Of a stretch of 64,000 bases of DNA, positions 23,915 to 37,454 are shown piece after piece (the first letter of the stretch is position 1; every line of letters begins with the position of its first letter). Where the stretch lies: positions 1,611,556 through 1,675,555 of the forward strand of contig NC_069125.1 of NCBI RefSeq assembly GCF_026914265.1, in the 5' to 3' direction. The position numbers and the translations under genes are program-made. The notes under the pieces are model-generated. The model ran no database searches and was not told the origin of the DNA. It saw nothing but the letters and a program-made list of their open reading frames with translations. The DNA is from Mya arenaria (Eukaryota > Mollusca > Bivalvia > Myida > Myidae).

Positions 23915-24660
23915 GATACGTTGTGGTACGCTCATTGATTGTAAAATAAGCTATCGTACGCTCGTTGATCGTTAAATATGTTGTCGTACGTCCGTTGTTC
24001 GTTCGATATGTTATCGGCTGTCGTACGCACGTCGATTGTCCGATACATTGTCGTGCTCTAATTGACCGGCCGATATGTTATCGGCTGTCGTACGCTCGTC
24101 GATTGTCCGATACGTTGTCGTGCTCTAATTGATCGGCCGATGTGTTATCGGTTGTCGTACGCTCGTCGATTGTCCGATACGTTGTCGTGCTCTAATTGAT
24201 CGGTCGATGTGTTATCGGTTGTCGTACGCACGTCGATTGTCCGATAGGTTGTCGTGCTCTAATTGATCGGTCGATGTGTTATCGGTTGTCGTACGCACGT
24301 CGATTGTCCGATACGTTGTCGTGCTGTAATTGACCGGCCGATATGTTATCGGCTGTCGTACGCACGTCGATTGTCCGATACGTTGTCGTGCTCTAATTGA
24401 TCGGTCGATATGTTATCGGCTGTCGTACGCTCGTCGATTGTCCGATACGTTACCGTGCTGTAATTGACCGGCCGATATGTTATCGGCTGTCGTACGCACG
24501 TCGATTGTCCGATAGGTTACCGTGCTCTAATTGACCGGCCGATATGTTATCGGTTGTCGTACGCTCGTCTATTGTCTGGAATGTTTTTGTACGCTCGATG
24601 ATTGTCCGATATGCTGTCGGTTGACGTTCGCCCGTCGACTACCAGGTATGTTATCGTACG
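23915..24660. repeat. 67-bp tandem repeat with CpG-rich hairpin motifs
   Basis: Well-preserved units begin TTATCGGCTGTCGTACGCAC at 24011 and repeat every 67 bp to about 24560; more diverged units flank them. Each unit holds GTCGTACG, GTCGATTGTCCGATAC and a near-perfect hairpin CCGATATGTTATCGG. The array is rich in CpG compared with its surroundings. No coding role. Confidence 0.85.
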
Positions 24661-25197
24661 CATGGTGATAAGGTGACCCATATGCGTGTTTTTTTCTGCG
24701 TGCGTATTGTTTGTTTGCTCGATTGCCATTCGCTTTTGATCCCTGTGCCACTTAACAAGAGTATAGATTCATAAAGGCGGATACATGATAGGACGTCAGA
24801 GGGGGCGCGCGTGGATGCGAAGCTTAAGACGCACCTCTAAAGCCCCCCACCCCCCCCCCCCACCCCGGAAAAAAGCACAAAAATACACTAGCAACTAAAA
24901 CACTAAACAACAACAACAGAAAAATAAAAATGATAAAGATATGAAATGGTGCCCCCATCGTGTCGGTTAGCGAGTCAAAATACATGTTTGTGGCTATCAA
25001 ACCTCTTTATTGACTAATGATAAAGAAAAACTTGGTAAAATTCAGAATCTTGTTAATATTCTATGTAGCAAGCATGGGAACTTTCGCGTTACGAGTAAAA
25101 AAAGGAAAGCTTCCCATAATGACACTTAAATTTAGTAAATTAATGTATACATAATCGTCTTTGTATAGTGAAAAATATCAATACTGATTGCAAAAGT
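24661..25197. other. Intergenic or intronic, C-run, nothing else recognised
   Basis: A C-rich homopolymer stretch occurs at about 24841-24866. No gene supported. If the missing tetraspanin first exon lies farther upstream this is intron. Confidence 0.35.
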
Positions 25198-25497
25198 TAA
25201 AGATGCACTCTTACACCCGAATCAGATTTACCAGTTTAATTTGGAAAAAGGTGCAGAACACGGCATTTCCTCCTTACGAGACGATAGTAGATCACAGGAA
25301 ATCTTTTAGAACTCACCGATCATTTAATATTTTTGCGTTTTCAGCTAATAAGTAGACACGGTAACAATTTTGTTATCAGTTAAACATATTTTTCATAAAT
25401 GCATTATTTAGTTAGTAGTTGAAGGTTGATCACTCAAAATGTGTGTTTGTTATTCATGTGTATGTATTGATTTTGAATAAGAGTGTCACTCTAAATA
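25198..25497. repeat. Family H interspersed repeat, copy 1
   Basis: It begins TTAAAGATGCACTCTTACAC and ends AGAGTGTCACTCTAAA, an inverted pair. The interior (GAGACGATAGTAGATCAC, CATTTAATATTTTTG) matches the copy at 59516-59893. Confidence 0.7.
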
Positions 25498-26089
25498 ATT
25501 AACCATAAAATTACATTTTAAAATGGCCAGATATCTGTAATCTTGTTGAGGTTCTTAAATGATAACAGCATTGAAAGTCTATCGTAGATATGACTGTAAA
25601 TCATCAATATCGCATAATCTGTCAAGATCACAATTATAACGTTCGTTATGGGGCGACTATTGTTGATAAGATAACGCGATCGAGATCATACAGCGTAACT
25701 GATTCCTAATTCAAAGAAATAAAACCATTACGGTATTGACATTCTTCTGCACGTTAGCTCTATGGTTGTAGGGTTAGGTGTTGTTATATTTTTCTGAATA
25801 AAAAAAATCACTAAACGCAATCAAATATAACAGTGCTTGTAATGTTTTCAATCCACCAGCTCTCCCACAGGTGACACGACTTAAAAAAAAAAATGAAAAC
25901 TACAGGGACAAGCCCAGTAATAACAAAAACAAATCAAAAATAAACCCCGAGGTAGAGGGCAAGGACTCAAAGGATAATCAACTAATTTCACAGACGTTTA
26001 AACACCACATACTCTATTACCCTCCATAATCATAACACACAGGCATCAATCATGGTTATTGCAGTTGATACACACGCATATATTCACCA

Positions 26090-26409
26090 GGCCCCGATTT
26101 CTCGAAACTTCTTAAGTAGCTTATAACAGGATTAAGCTAATCTCACTATTTTTATTTACCAAAAATGTGTGTGATTTAATTATTTTGTTAGAGATTTTAG
26201 GAATTAAGTTCATGATAGTCGGAATAAACAATGTAAGTTAATGATAGTCGGAATAAACAATGTAAGTTTATGATAGTCGGAATAAACAATGTAAGTTTAT
26301 GATAGTCGGAATAAACAATGTTTCTTTCATCGAAATTAAATGTATGTTGGCTAAGTGAACTAAGCTACTTAAGCCTGTTAAGCTTAATAAGTTTCGAGAA
26401 ATTGGGGCC
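26090..26409. mobile_element. D-related inverted-repeat element
   Basis: GGCCCCGATTTCTCGAAACT faces AGTTTCGAGAAATTGGGGCC (27-bp terminal match with two mismatches). It contains a four-copy 29-bp tandem repeat (26212-26325). The GGCCCCAAT start is shared with family D, so the two are probably related. Confidence 0.75.
26212..26325. repeat. 29-bp tandem repeat, 4 copies
   Basis: GATAGTCGGAATAAACAATG recurs at 26214, 26243, 26272 and 26301. Located inside the 26090-26409 element. Confidence 0.85.
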
Positions 26410-26469
26410 AGGCATCTTTGACTTCATTCACTTCATTAGTCAGTTATTAATAACAAGTAATCCAATTAG

Positions 26470-26600
26470 CTACATCGTTCTTATATTCAATTAACATCAA
26501 TATTGAATACCAGCCCAGAAATGTGCCCATTAAAAACCCCCATTGGCTTTGGTTTCTGAAACAGTTGTTAGTATAAACGTTAGTCAAGTTAATTATGCTG
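26470..26600 (+). repeat. Left part of a split ~141-bp tandem repeat unit
   Basis: ATTGGCTTTGGTTTCTGAAA up to AATTATGCTG matches the repeat units found right of the 9-kb transposon (35657-35990). The transposon inserted within this unit; the rest of the unit continues at 35651. Confidence 0.7.
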
Positions 26601-26750
26601 TGTCGGACCGTATTTGGTACAAAAACGAATATGGTACAAATGTACCATATTCGGTCGAATATGGTACAAATGTACCATATTCGGACCGAATATGGTACAA
26701 TTTTCGACCGAATATGGTACAAACATTGTACCATATTCGGTTGGAATAAG
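26601..26750 (+). repeat. Left terminal inverted repeat with palindromic subrepeats
   Basis: After the 40-bp outer repeat come several alternating copies of CGAATATGGTACAA and TTGTACCATATTCG. These are self-complementary and could be transposase-binding sites. Confidence 0.75.
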
Positions 26751-26931
26751 TTTTTCTATGCTCGCCAAAACGTATTTGGTACATACCAAAAAAACTCATA
26801 AAATGAAAATGGCCTACGTATATGGTACATAAATTATGTATTTCTTAATAAATGAAATAGTCTGCCAATGTGTAAACTTTTTTTCAAACTCAAATACATT
26901 GTATTAACCTAATATTGGAAGTGACAAAAGT

Positions 26932-27001
<70 letters not shown>
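26932..27001. repeat. Compound microsatellite (ATC)n(GTC)n
   Basis: A run of ATC triplets switches abruptly to a run of about 13 GTC triplets. Confidence 0.9.
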
Positions 27002-27002
<1 letters not shown>

Positions 27003-27072
27003 AACTAGCAGTAACAGAAACAGCTAACCTAACCACACTTTACATGGATTTTGCTGGTTGTGTAACTGTTTC

Positions 27073-27290
27073 GCCGGCTAGCTCAGTCGGTTGCGCGTCA
27101 GATTGGCACGCAGGCGGCCTGGGTTCGATTCCCGGGCGGGCCAGATACTTTCGTGGAGATTGGTCACGAAATGATTTCTACGGCCATTCTTCCCCTACCG
27201 CTGTTTCAAGTAGGGCAGTTGTCAATTACTGGCGAATGTATCTGCTTAGTACTGGTTACTAAGTACTAGTACTCTAAGACTAGAGACGTG
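27073..27290 (+). mobile_element. tRNA-derived SINE
   Basis: The head (27073-27143) has a perfect Pol III A box TAGCTCAGTCGG and B box GGTTCGATTCC. Its ends form a mostly paired acceptor stem (GCCGGCT against GGCGGGC), but the D and anticodon arms do not fold well. It is therefore a tRNA-like SINE head, not a tRNA gene. A conserved-looking body follows (GGAGATTGGTCACGAAATGA, then CCTACCGCTGTTTCAAGTAG), ending in a weak tail. The SINE family is not named. Confidence 0.65.
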
Positions 27291-27559
27291 CTTGCTCCAG
27301 GTAACTCTGTAAAAGTTTGAGGATTATCGCATTTTGGTTATGTTCATAGAGTGTGAACTTGTAAGGGTAAAGGTAGGCGAGCAAATCCATGAAGCGCGCC
27401 AGCGCTTCTTGGAAAATTTGATCGTTTAATACCCCTCGGTATTAATGCTTATATTTTAATACATTTTAATAATAATTGGTAGGTTTTGTCCAGATATGAT
27501 TGCTTTAAGCAAACGTCGTTGCAGGAATGTCGACGTCGCATTCGATTGGTCGAATGACG

Positions 27560-27870
27560 TCGCGTCAGCCATATTAATGATTTCGTGCATTGTTTGGGTC
27601 AATCTAAAACTTCTGACAAGAAGATATTGCATGAGAAAATCCGAAAAATAAACAAGAAATTGGGCCGAAAAAATAACTAACGAAATTCATATTTCATGCA
27701 TTTGCAGTTGTTTTACGATAGAATTTCTTCGATATAATTCAATATCCTTTGGTCAGTAGTTTTAGATTGACCCAAACAATTCACAAGATCATTAATAGCA
27801 ATTTTCAAATTTTTAAAACTTTTTTTTTCGAAAGTGTATTTTCACCAAAATCCGATTTAAGAGATTTTGA
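27560..27870. repeat. Palindromic family A element, copy 1 (left end truncated)
   Basis: TTGTTTGGGTCAATCTAAAA at the left is matched inversely by TTTTAGATTGACCCAAACAA at the right. It is followed by TTTCGAAAGTGTATTTTCAC, the terminus shared with the full copy at 30205-30643. Confidence 0.65.
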
Positions 27871-27954
27871 GCTCTTTTAAATGAATATATCTCTCCAAAA
27901 ATAAGGATGTTTGACTGGCTGCTTTAGACAGGTGTGACTGTATTCCTAAACATT

Positions 27955-28736
27955 AGGCGAAAAGAAAAAAATTGTCTGGTTCCGGTGACCCGACCCTACC
28001 TATTTTTTTCGCCCGACCCTAAACTTTTTTTTATTTGAATACGAAAAAATTGGTCCGATTTTTTACTCAATATTCAAGAGAATTGTAAAGAACGTTTTTA
28101 AAGCGTTCATGTAAACATTCTAAAAATAAAACAAAACTTAATAATTTTAGTTTAAGTTTTGAATCTATAATATGTTGTCTTGATTAAGGGAAAGTAAATT
28201 TTGAAAATAGAAATACATTGATCTTGTGGCAAGGTTCGAATCAAAACCTCATATTTTTAAATAAATGTACGAATTTGCACAGCACTAAAGCATTCAACGT
28301 AAAGCATTCCCTGCGACTTCTTTTTACGCTGATATTCAGTCAATTTAAAATGTTCTACAACCCATGATTTTGCCATATAATTGCATAAATACTGTACTAG
28401 TCATAGCAAGCACCGAAAATGGTCTCGTTTATAGCGAATTATATTTTCAAAATATAACACGTACAGAAAGAAACAATTATTAAACCTATAGGGTTAAATG
28501 TGCATAAAACTCCTCCAGCTTGCACACTATGCATGTTTACAGTACATAAAAAGCTTAGTGTTGCACGCACAGAAGACTTTAATCACACAAAATATACATT
28601 AAAATAACGTTATTATATCACCTTTCACTCAGCATCAGTAAAAATAAATAAATAAATAAAATAAAAAGAAATGCCGACCTACCCTACCTACTTTTTGGGG
28701 GCATGTCACCGGAACCAGACATAATGTTTTATTTGG
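27955..28736. mobile_element. Element with GTCTGGTTCCGGTGAC ends (I-like)
   Basis: TTGTCTGGTTCCGGTGAC at 27974 faces GTCACCGGAACCAGACATAA at 28706-28725. CGACCCTACC-like words follow each end. It lies inside the 9-kb transposon and has no ORF of note. Confidence 0.65.
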
Positions 28737-29215
28737 CCTTACTTTGTAAAGTTGATTTGTCGTTCCGACGTCATATTGCTGAGAAGCCGACAAAGCTTTG
28801 AAGTTTCCGATTTTTTCTTTGATAACGTGCCGCTTTAAAAAGGCGGGAATTTTGCACACGAGTCTTACTCAGAAGTCAGTAACCATATTTGACTTGGCGG
28901 TCGGCAAGAAAAGTTGTGATTTTCGACTAGAAAGAATTGAAATCCAAACTTTCTTCAAACTTCAAAAGAATTCTTGACAGTAAGTACTGTACATAATTTT
29001 AATTTTCAGTTGTCTTAATATGCATTGATGTTTTAACATGCATTGATTTTTATGTTTTATGCCCCCCCCCCCCCCTCAGAGTGCATTTGCAGTTGTCCGT
29101 CCGTCTATCCAATTGTCCGTGGCATTCCTTCCGGAAGCGTAACTCCTAAACTGCTAAAATATTTAAGCTACAGTCATGAAACTTCATGAAAAATGTTGTC
29201 CATCATCAGCTCTCA
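28737..29215. other. Transposon interior, nothing recognised
   Basis: AT-rich sequence with a C run at 29063-29077. Repeat-like words (GCTACAGTCATGAAACTTCA) occur near 29170. Confidence 0.35.
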
Positions 29216-29640
29216 AGATACATTTCAGCTCACCTGAGCACAAAGTGATCAAGGTGAGCTATTGTGATGGCAAGTTGTCCATCGTCCGTGCGTGCGTGCG
29301 TCCGTACGTGCGTCCGTCAACAATTTCTTCAAACGATTTCTCCTCCTAACCCGCTAAGCCAAATTCAATGAAACTTGGCAGGAATAGTCCTTGCATCAAG
29401 CTCTACCAAAGTTGTTCAAAGAATTCCATTTCATGAAGAACTCTGGTTGTCATGGCAACGAAAAGGCAAATCATAGTGAAATCTTTAAAAATATTCTTGT
29501 CCGAAACTGCAAGGCCTTGAGGTTTGATATTTGGTATGTGACATAATTTTGGTATGTGACATAATTTTGGGGTCCTATACTAAGATTGTTCAAATTATGC
29601 CCCTGGGGTAAAAATTGGCACCGTCCCGTGCCTGTGTTGA
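29216..29640. repeat. Interspersed repeat with CAGCTCACCTGAGCAC start
   Basis: CACCTGAGCACAAAGTGATC followed by AAGGTGAGCTATTGTGATGG and a (CGTCCGTG)n-like stretch is a type I associate with abundant mollusc repeats. It contains a local direct duplication of TTTGGTATGTGACATAATTT (29529-29567). Confidence 0.5.
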
Positions 29641-29982
29641 ATATTTACATAATATACATCTGCATACTTCTACTGTTTCATTTTTGTTAACTTTTCTTCT
29701 GAAAACAAAATGCACGAACTCCCAAGCCAAACATTGGGCAAGATTTGCCCATGAAAACAGACATTTATTTTAAAGATTCATAAATAAATTATATACCGAC
29801 TGGTAAAGCTTGTCAGACGTTAGCATTTCAAATTGCAATGCTTTTTTAGTTCATTTACGTTCAAATGACTGTGTGGATTTCCATATAACCCAGAAAATAA
29901 ACGCTAATCACTGTAAAATGAAAATTAAAGTAAAAAGCAGCATAAAATAAATGAAAACATACTTGAAATACTTATACTGCTC

Positions 29983-30010
29983 TGTCGGACAGTATTTGGT
30001 ACAAAAACGC
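29983..30010 (+). repeat. Internal copy of the transposon terminal sequence
   Basis: TGTCGGACAGTATTTGGTAC plus AAAAACG matches the outer end of the 9-kb element with one mismatch, in the orientation of the left end. Confidence 0.65.
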
Positions 30011-30204
30011 TTAGTTTAACTATATAATTATTATATAGAGAAATTTAAAAATATATATCTTTTTCTCTAAAACCACTTAGCCCAGAGCTTTGATATTTGT
30101 TATGTGACATTTTCTATTGAACTTTCGACTTTTGATGAATTAAACCTTGACCAAGTGACTTAATTTTGAAGCTTTTGCCTTTATTTTCCTTACAGTTTTT
30201 ACAG

Positions 30205-30643
30205 CTCAATCTGATTTTGGTGAAAAATACACTTTCGAAAAAAATTGTTTCAAAAGTCGCTATTAAAGTATTAATGATTTTGTGAATTGTTTTCGGTTAA
30301 TCTAAAACTACTGACCAAAGGATATTGAATTATATCGAAGAAATTCTATCGTAAAACAACTGAAAATGCATGGAAAATGGATTTCGCGTTAGATCTACTA
30401 ACGCGATATTTTCGGCCTATTCCATTCCTATTCAATAAATAGGACAAAAATACCAATTTTGGTGTATTTTAATTGAAAAATAAAAAATCTTGTTATTTTT
30501 TCGGATTGTATTTGATGTCATGCAATGTCCTCTGGTCAGTATTTTTAGATTAACCCAAACAATTCACAAAATCATTAATAGCGACTTTTGGAAACAATTT
30601 TTTTCGAAAGTGTATTTTCCACCAAAATCAGATCGAGCTCCTT
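30205..30643. repeat. Palindromic family A element, full copy
   Basis: The left terminus AGCTCAATCTGATTTTGGTG and right terminus CACCAAAATCAGATCGAGCT are inverted. The match continues inward for more than 90 bp, through ACACTTTCGAAAAAAATTGT. Non-coding MITE within the 9-kb transposon. Confidence 0.8.
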
Positions 30644-31776
30644 TAATCTGTAGATTTGAACATTTTAAATTTTATGGAGTTTATAGGTCTTTGACCTTCG
30701 AACCCTGCCTAGTCGTGACTTCTGGTGAGCGACCTAGGCCCCCAGGGCCCCTTCTTTATATCCCTTCCATCCACGTAGCATTGGTTTCTACAGACCGTTT
30801 GTCCGTTGACCGCCATAAGTTTGCCCGCTATTTTTCCCCTGAATTTGAATTCGGTTGGATTTCAATGAAACTTTACATGAAGTACTTGCTACTTTCATTG
30901 CGCATATTGCCCGGAAGTTCGGATTGTAAATTTTAGCGGAGCTATCAGACGAGTGATTTTAGCTCAGCTCATGTCGTGAGACATTCGTTTTCGACACGCG
31001 GTGTTCAATACAAGCTCTATTAACTAATGAAGTATAAATGTATAATAACTTATTATATTATTTCAGATGAAGGAAGCAATTAGGAGAAAAAGGAAGCAAT
31101 TAGGGTGCTTGCCCAGGTCGAAGTACGACATTATTGTCAGATGTTTAAACGGATCGTTCGATGTCCCTGTGAAGAAACGGACACCTGAAGAGAATAATTG
31201 TTTGGCCATGATTAGAAAACGTAAGGACTTCGAGCTTGGTGACCGGGGTTCTTTATTGTGTGGCGGAAAGCAAGTCCTTGTGAAAGAAGATCTTCCTAGA
31301 TTTGTTGAGAAGATGTTCATGGAAAACAAAGGATGTGGAGCAAGGGTTATTTACAACAAACTGAAAGTAAATTACACGGGGTTCTCGGAACAAGCTATCC
31401 TTGAAATACTGTACAATAGCAAGTATTACCATGAGAAGTATCCGAGATTTACAAACAAGCCAACGCCAAAGACAATTACAGAAGAGGAACCAGGCAAAAG
31501 ATGGCAGATTGACATAATTAACATGAAAAATCAAAGTGTTAGCTACAAGGGGTCCACATACAGTTATATTCTACAAGTCGTGGACGTTTATTCTAAGTAC
31601 GTTATGCCAAAACCCCTGAAAACGAAGAGTTCGCGTGAAGTTGCAAAGGCATTAGAGGACGTGTTGATGGTTAACCTTGCCCCTGACATCATCCAATGTG
31701 ACAACGGACTGGAATTTAAAGGCCCTAGTATGAAACTTTTGTTGAACAAGTACAACATCAAAATGATCAATAGTAG

Positions 31777-33753
<1,977 letters not shown>

Positions 33754-34081
33754 AATATACATGTATATCGGTGTTTGGAAACCTGTTATGTTATTTTTGT
33801 GATTGATGATTATGTTCTTCTACCGGAAATTTGTTGTCATTTGCTCATTTAATGGTAACTTTTTACGAAGCACATTTGGGATATTTTGGCTGCTACTAAA
33901 ATGAATGTATATATGTATATTATGTCTGGTCAAAATGCTACAGTTGGATTAAAATTTAAATGCTGTTCTATGTTCTTCAATATTACTTTGAAAAATCCTG
34001 TCAGTATACCAATAAATGAAAAAAGTACAAGTTTGTTGAATCTCTTGAATGAAACAAATTATAAAATACAAAATGTAAAAT

Positions 34082-35294
34082 GAATATGTGATGATGATGA
34101 TGACAAAACATTTGTGATGATGATGATGGTAAAAAAATTGTGATGATGATGGTGGTGGTGATGATGATGACAGTGGTTATGATGATTGGGGTTTGATGAT
34201 TGTGGTGATGATGATGATGATAATGATGATGATGATGATGATAACAAACGTTTTGGGATGATGATGACAGCGATGTTTATCGGACGATGATGATGGTTAT
34301 AATGATGATGATAAGATTTTAGATGATGATGACGGCGATGTTTATCGGCCGACGATGATGATAATGATGATGATGATAACAAAATATTTGTGATGATGAT
34401 GATGGCGATGTTTATTGGCCGATGATGATGATGATATTCTCATCGTCGTCATCATCATCACAACATCCTCATTATCGACCGAAAACATCGCTGTCATTAT
34501 CATCACAAAAAAAACTTTTGTGATCACCATTACGATCATGATAATGGATATGATGATGTTGGTTTTGATGGTGATGATGATGGTGGTGTTGGTGAAGATA
34601 ACAACGATGATGATCATTGGGGTGTTGATAATTGATGTGATGATGATGATGATGATGATGATGATAACAAACGTATTTTGATGATTATGACAGCGATGTT
34701 TATCGGTCGATGATGATTATTATAATGATGATGATTATGATGACAAATGTGTTTTGATGATGCTGACGGCGATTTTTATCGGTAGATTATGATGATGATG
34801 ATGTGCTGACCGTCGTTATCATCATTACAAAACTTTTGTCATCATCATCACCATCGACCGAAAAACATCGCAGTTATCATCATCACATTTTTGTGATCTT
34901 CATTACGATGATGATAATGGTGATGATGATGATGGTGTTGATGATGATGATGATGACCTTGATGATTGTGGTGATAATGATGGTGATGATGATGACAATG
35001 ATGATAAAAGTTTGTGATGATGATGATGACGGTAATTTTGATCGTCGTCATCATCATCAAAACTTTTGTCATCATCATGACGATGATGATGATAATGGCG
35101 TTAATGGTGACGATGATGATGTAATTGATGATGATGACAATGGTGATGATGATTGGGGTTTGATGATTGTGATGATGATAACTGCGATGTTTATCGGCCG
35201 ATGATAATGATTATAATGATGATGATGAAAAAAGTTTTTTATTATGTTGACGCCAATGATTACCGGCCGCCGATGATGATGATTATGATGATGC

Positions 35295-35345
<51 letters not shown>

Positions 35346-35457
35346 CGATGATGATTATTTTCATGATGGTATTGATGACGTTGATGCAAATTGTAGTTAT
35401 GATGATGATGATGATGATGATGATGACGATGATGATGATGACGATGACGATGATGAG
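34082..35457. repeat. GAT-rich tandem block near the transposon right end
   Basis: About 1.4 kb of GAT triplets (with inverted ATC segments at 34440-34500, 34800-34900 and 35040-35080) interspersed with recurring GATGTTTATCGGCCGATGAT. Open frames through it are low-complexity poly-Asp/Met/His artefacts. Confidence 0.85.
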
Positions 35458-35650
35458 TGTGTACCATATTCGGAACGAATGTGGTACATTTTTCATCCGA
35501 ATATGGTACAAGTTTGTACCATATTTGGTCAGGCATTTTACCCCAAAACTGCAGATACGTATATGGTACAATTAGACAGTTGTACCATATTCGGCCGAAT
35601 ATGGTACAAATTTGTACCATATTCGTTTTTGTACCAAATACGGTCCGACA
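35458..35650 (-). repeat. Right terminal inverted repeat with palindromic subrepeats
   Basis: Mirror image of the left terminus: several GTACCATATTCGG/CCGAATATGGTAC modules, then TTCGTTTTTGTACCAAATAC and the CGGTCCGACA end. Confidence 0.8.
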
Positions 35651-35656
35651 ATGCTG

Positions 35657-35990
35657 TCCGTGTGGTAACAAAATTGGCTATATAAGATAAAAACCTACAC
35701 TTAATGAAACATATATATTCATAAGTAGTGCCAAATGAAAAACACTGCCTTTGGTTTTTGAACCAGTCTTCAAGATAAACTTACGTTTATTGTTTTGGCT
35801 ATGCGGTAACAAATTTGGCCATATAAAATAACAACCTATAGTTACTGAAACAAAAATGTTCATAATAATTGCTCAGTTAAAAACGTTGGCTTTGATTTTT
35901 GAATCAGTTGATACGTTAAACTAAAGTTAATTGAGTTGTCAGCTCGTTAGCAAAATTGGCCATATAAGATAACAACTTACCATGAAAATA
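35657..35990 (+). repeat. ~141-bp tandem repeat flanking the transposon
   Basis: GGTAACAAAATTGGC-type unit starts occur at 35664, 35804 and 35946 (spacing 140 and 142). Units share GGCCATATAAGATAACAAC and TTGGCTTTGATTTTTGAATC. The first unit is completed by the sequence left of the transposon at 26.5-26.6 kb. Confidence 0.75.
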
Positions 35991-37007
35991 AAATTGAATG
36001 AGATAAGGCCGAATCTGGCCAAGCAATCACAACACCCCATGGCTAGGCTGAATTTGGCTTTCTTTTACCGCTGAAAAACGTACAAAATTAAGGGAACTTA
36101 AAATATTTAGCAGTTATAAGTATTGTCATTATTTTCATATTTTATTGTTTTTTTAAACAAAGAATGTCAATGTTTAAAGTTTAACATAGATAGGATGTCT
36201 GTTGTCGTCTATAACTTACTAAGATACTTTGACGTATTGTTTCATAACAATTTATTTTATATAACTATCAACGTTAGCTATGACAGTCGCCTTAACAGTC
36301 ACTCAGGATAAACAATAATTGAATTCAAATTAATATATAATTCATTTATTATCTTACTGTTGTACAAAACGATCATATTTCAAAGAAACAATTATACTCA
36401 CATCTATATTTATAAGAAAATATATCCAACAGAGATGACAAACGCGCGTACCCAAATTTGTAAAACACAGCTCGGTCAATTGTAAGGCGATGATAATGAG
36501 TTGCTATCTGTTATTTACCCATATATACGCCCATTATCTTCCTGTTGATATCCTATCAACTGGCACACATACAAAATTACAATGTGCCCATACATAATCT
36601 CAATTATGTTGTCTGATTCATGTACACATGATGTTTAGTTTTAAACAATATAGTGTAATAAATATATCTCTAATGTAATAACGATATTTATAATATAATA
36701 ACTATATTTTTATAGTAATAACTGTATTCATAATGTTATAATGAAATAAAAAATGTAACAAATATTTATAATGTAAAAACGATATATAAAAAGTAATAAT
36801 TATAATTATTATAGATATTATCTATACTGTAATAACTATATCTTTAATTTAACCACGATATATAAAATGTAATAAATACATCTATAATGTAATAACTATA
36901 TATATAATGTAATAACGATATTTATAACTACTTGAAAGCTCAGAAATATATTAGATTTTCACAAAAAAACTTGTAGTTGTCCTTCTAATATATGAAGCGT
37001 CCAACAA
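35991..37007. other. AT-rich stretch with TAATGTAATAAC repeats
   Basis: From about 36640 to 36930 the motif ATGTAATAACTATAT recurs in degenerate form. No gene is seen. Confidence 0.45.
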
Positions 37008-37454
37008 CAGTGTGTCCATACCACGTGTTAAATTACGTCATAAATGCTACGTCGGAAGGCAACTTTTTCCATCGAGTGAAGACTTTCTACAAAGATAACT
37101 TCACTATTTCGTCACCATTTTAATTCAAACATAGCACAGTCTAAGCCGCTTACATAGCCCTGCCTTCGGCCCTTTACCAGAGTTTGAATGATAGTTTAGT
37201 TCCTTTAAACACTTCGACAAGCCTTTTCACAAAACGGACGTCTACGGAATACTGTCAAAACATTATTTTGGAAACAGGTTTGTCGAAGTGAAACGAATGC
37301 GGGGCTCTTTAAGCGGCATAGACTGCCCTTTGTTTCATTTAAAAATGGTGGAGAAAAATAAAAGTTATCTTTGTTTAAGCAGTCATTCGAAGCAAAAAGT
37401 TGCCTTTCGACGTAGCATTTATGACTTAATTTATCACGTGGTATACACACACTG
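37008..37454. mobile_element. Family E inverted-repeat element, full copy
   Basis: CAGTGTGTCCATACCACGTG at the left end faces CACGTGGTATACACACACTG at the right. Inner inverted pairs include CATAAATGCTACGTCGGAAG and AGTCTAAGCCGCTTACATAG. No nested F element is present, so this shows the uninterrupted form of the family. Confidence 0.8.

Noticed and set aside
26447..26734. Missing first exon of the tetraspanin (TM1) in the frame containing FLMGTFLGWYSILMLIEY
   Set aside because: It is moderately hydrophobic but lacks the usual TM1 pattern ending in FW/LSG and the donor phase; part of it is transposon terminus.
26932..27001. CRISPR-like or regulatory triplet array
   Set aside because: Simple compound microsatellite; eukaryotic context.
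27073..27143. A genuine tRNA gene
   Set aside because: A and B boxes are perfect but the D and anticodon arms do not fold, and a SINE body follows directly.
34059..35671. Asp/His/Met-rich frames in the GAT block
   Set aside because: Microsatellite translations only.
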